This document shows, piece after piece, positions 31,499 to 31,708 of a DNA stretch of 31,708 bases. Under the pieces are notes generated by a model. The model did not search any database, had not been told where the DNA came from, and worked only from the letters and a program-made list of their open reading frames with translations. Numbering within the stretch: the stretch's first letter is position 1; every line of letters starts with the position of its first letter. The stretch is from HGM04593 sp045588345 (GTDB lineage: Bacteria > Bacteroidota > Bacteroidia > Bacteroidales > Bacteroidaceae), in the NCBI GenBank assembly GCA_045588345.1, contig JAZNDZ010000128.1, forward strand, positions 1 through 31,708, in the 5' to 3' direction. The position numbers and the translations under genes were made by a program.

Positions 31499-31708
31499 CA
31501 GAAGTAATTCTCAAAAACCTCCGGCACTGTGTGAGACACAGCAAGTATTAGTGCATATAGCCGGAATAAGGCGTGAATTTGTTTGAGCGATGCAATATCG
31601 CGTTGCTGCTTGTGCGTGAGAAGCGAGTTGTCGCGCCCCGGCTATATGCGCGTTAAGATACTTGTGGCAAGCATGATGTGACCGAATGATATTGCACGGC
31701 AATTCATG
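31486..31708 (-). repeat. Dispersed repeat, copy B (inverted, cut by the window edge)
   Basis: The reverse complement matches 9209-9432 almost base for base, with the same interleaved inverted arms. Copy B starts where the transposase fragment breaks off and reaches the window end, so its other boundary is not visible. No gene is credible inside it. Confidence 0.85.

Noticed and set aside
1..31708. tRNA, rRNA and toxin-antitoxin or phage-defence genes
   Set aside because: I looked for them and saw no cloverleaf-like sequences, rRNA blocks or recognisable defence or toxin families.

Overview
The window is chromosomal DNA from a member of the Bacteroidota, most likely order Bacteroidales (a Bacteroides/Prevotella-like gut or oral anaerobe); I cannot name the genus. 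The evidence is: Bacteroidota-type promoters (TTTG, about 19-22 nt, then TAnnTTTG), several lipoproteins, BspA-type leucine-rich-repeat proteins, an ECF sigma factor linked to a DUF4252-type protein, menaquinone genes, a secreted Ig-like protein with a T9SS-like tail, and the start of a transposase resembling the ISAon1 group. No tRNA, rRNA or CRISPR array was seen.

Layout. 1-2600 (minus): a lipoprotein GH20 hexosaminidase followed by the N-terminal part of a secreted C1-like cysteine peptidase. 2650-4650 (plus), from a back-to-back promoter: ABC ATPase, ABC permease and a YtrA-type GntR regulator. 4700-8920 (plus): a lipoprotein SPFH protein, a small lipoprotein, SppA, and mannose-6-phosphate isomerase. 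8924-9798: a gene-free stretch with IS-end-like motifs and a 224-bp repeat. 9799-17371 (plus): a tight seven-gene run of three tandem BspA-like proteins, an ECF sigma factor, a likely membrane anti-sigma factor, a DUF4252-like exported protein and a further exported protein, closed by a strong terminator. 17438-26188 (all minus): ketopantoate reductase; MenA-UbiE-BASS transporter; a short-chain dehydrogenase with a class-3-like aldehyde dehydrogenase; an Ig-like secreted protein; and a YbdG-type mechanosensitive channel. 26277-29492: a small hotdog thioesterase, IspE (minus) and DnaB. 29594-31309: TrpS (minus) and a small repetitive lipoprotein. 31310-31708: an IS fragment joined to a second, inverted copy of the 224-bp repeat, cut by the window edge.

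Most genes are housekeeping or envelope functions. The most distinctive unit is the BspA/ECF-sigma operon: three secreted paralogues, each with an internal duplication of about 129 residues, are packed with what looks like their own sigma/anti-sigma pair and two further exported proteins. I infer a self-regulated envelope or surface module. The second point of interest is the inverted pair of 224-bp repeats bracketing about 22 kb, whose internal inverted arms are interleaved rather than nested.
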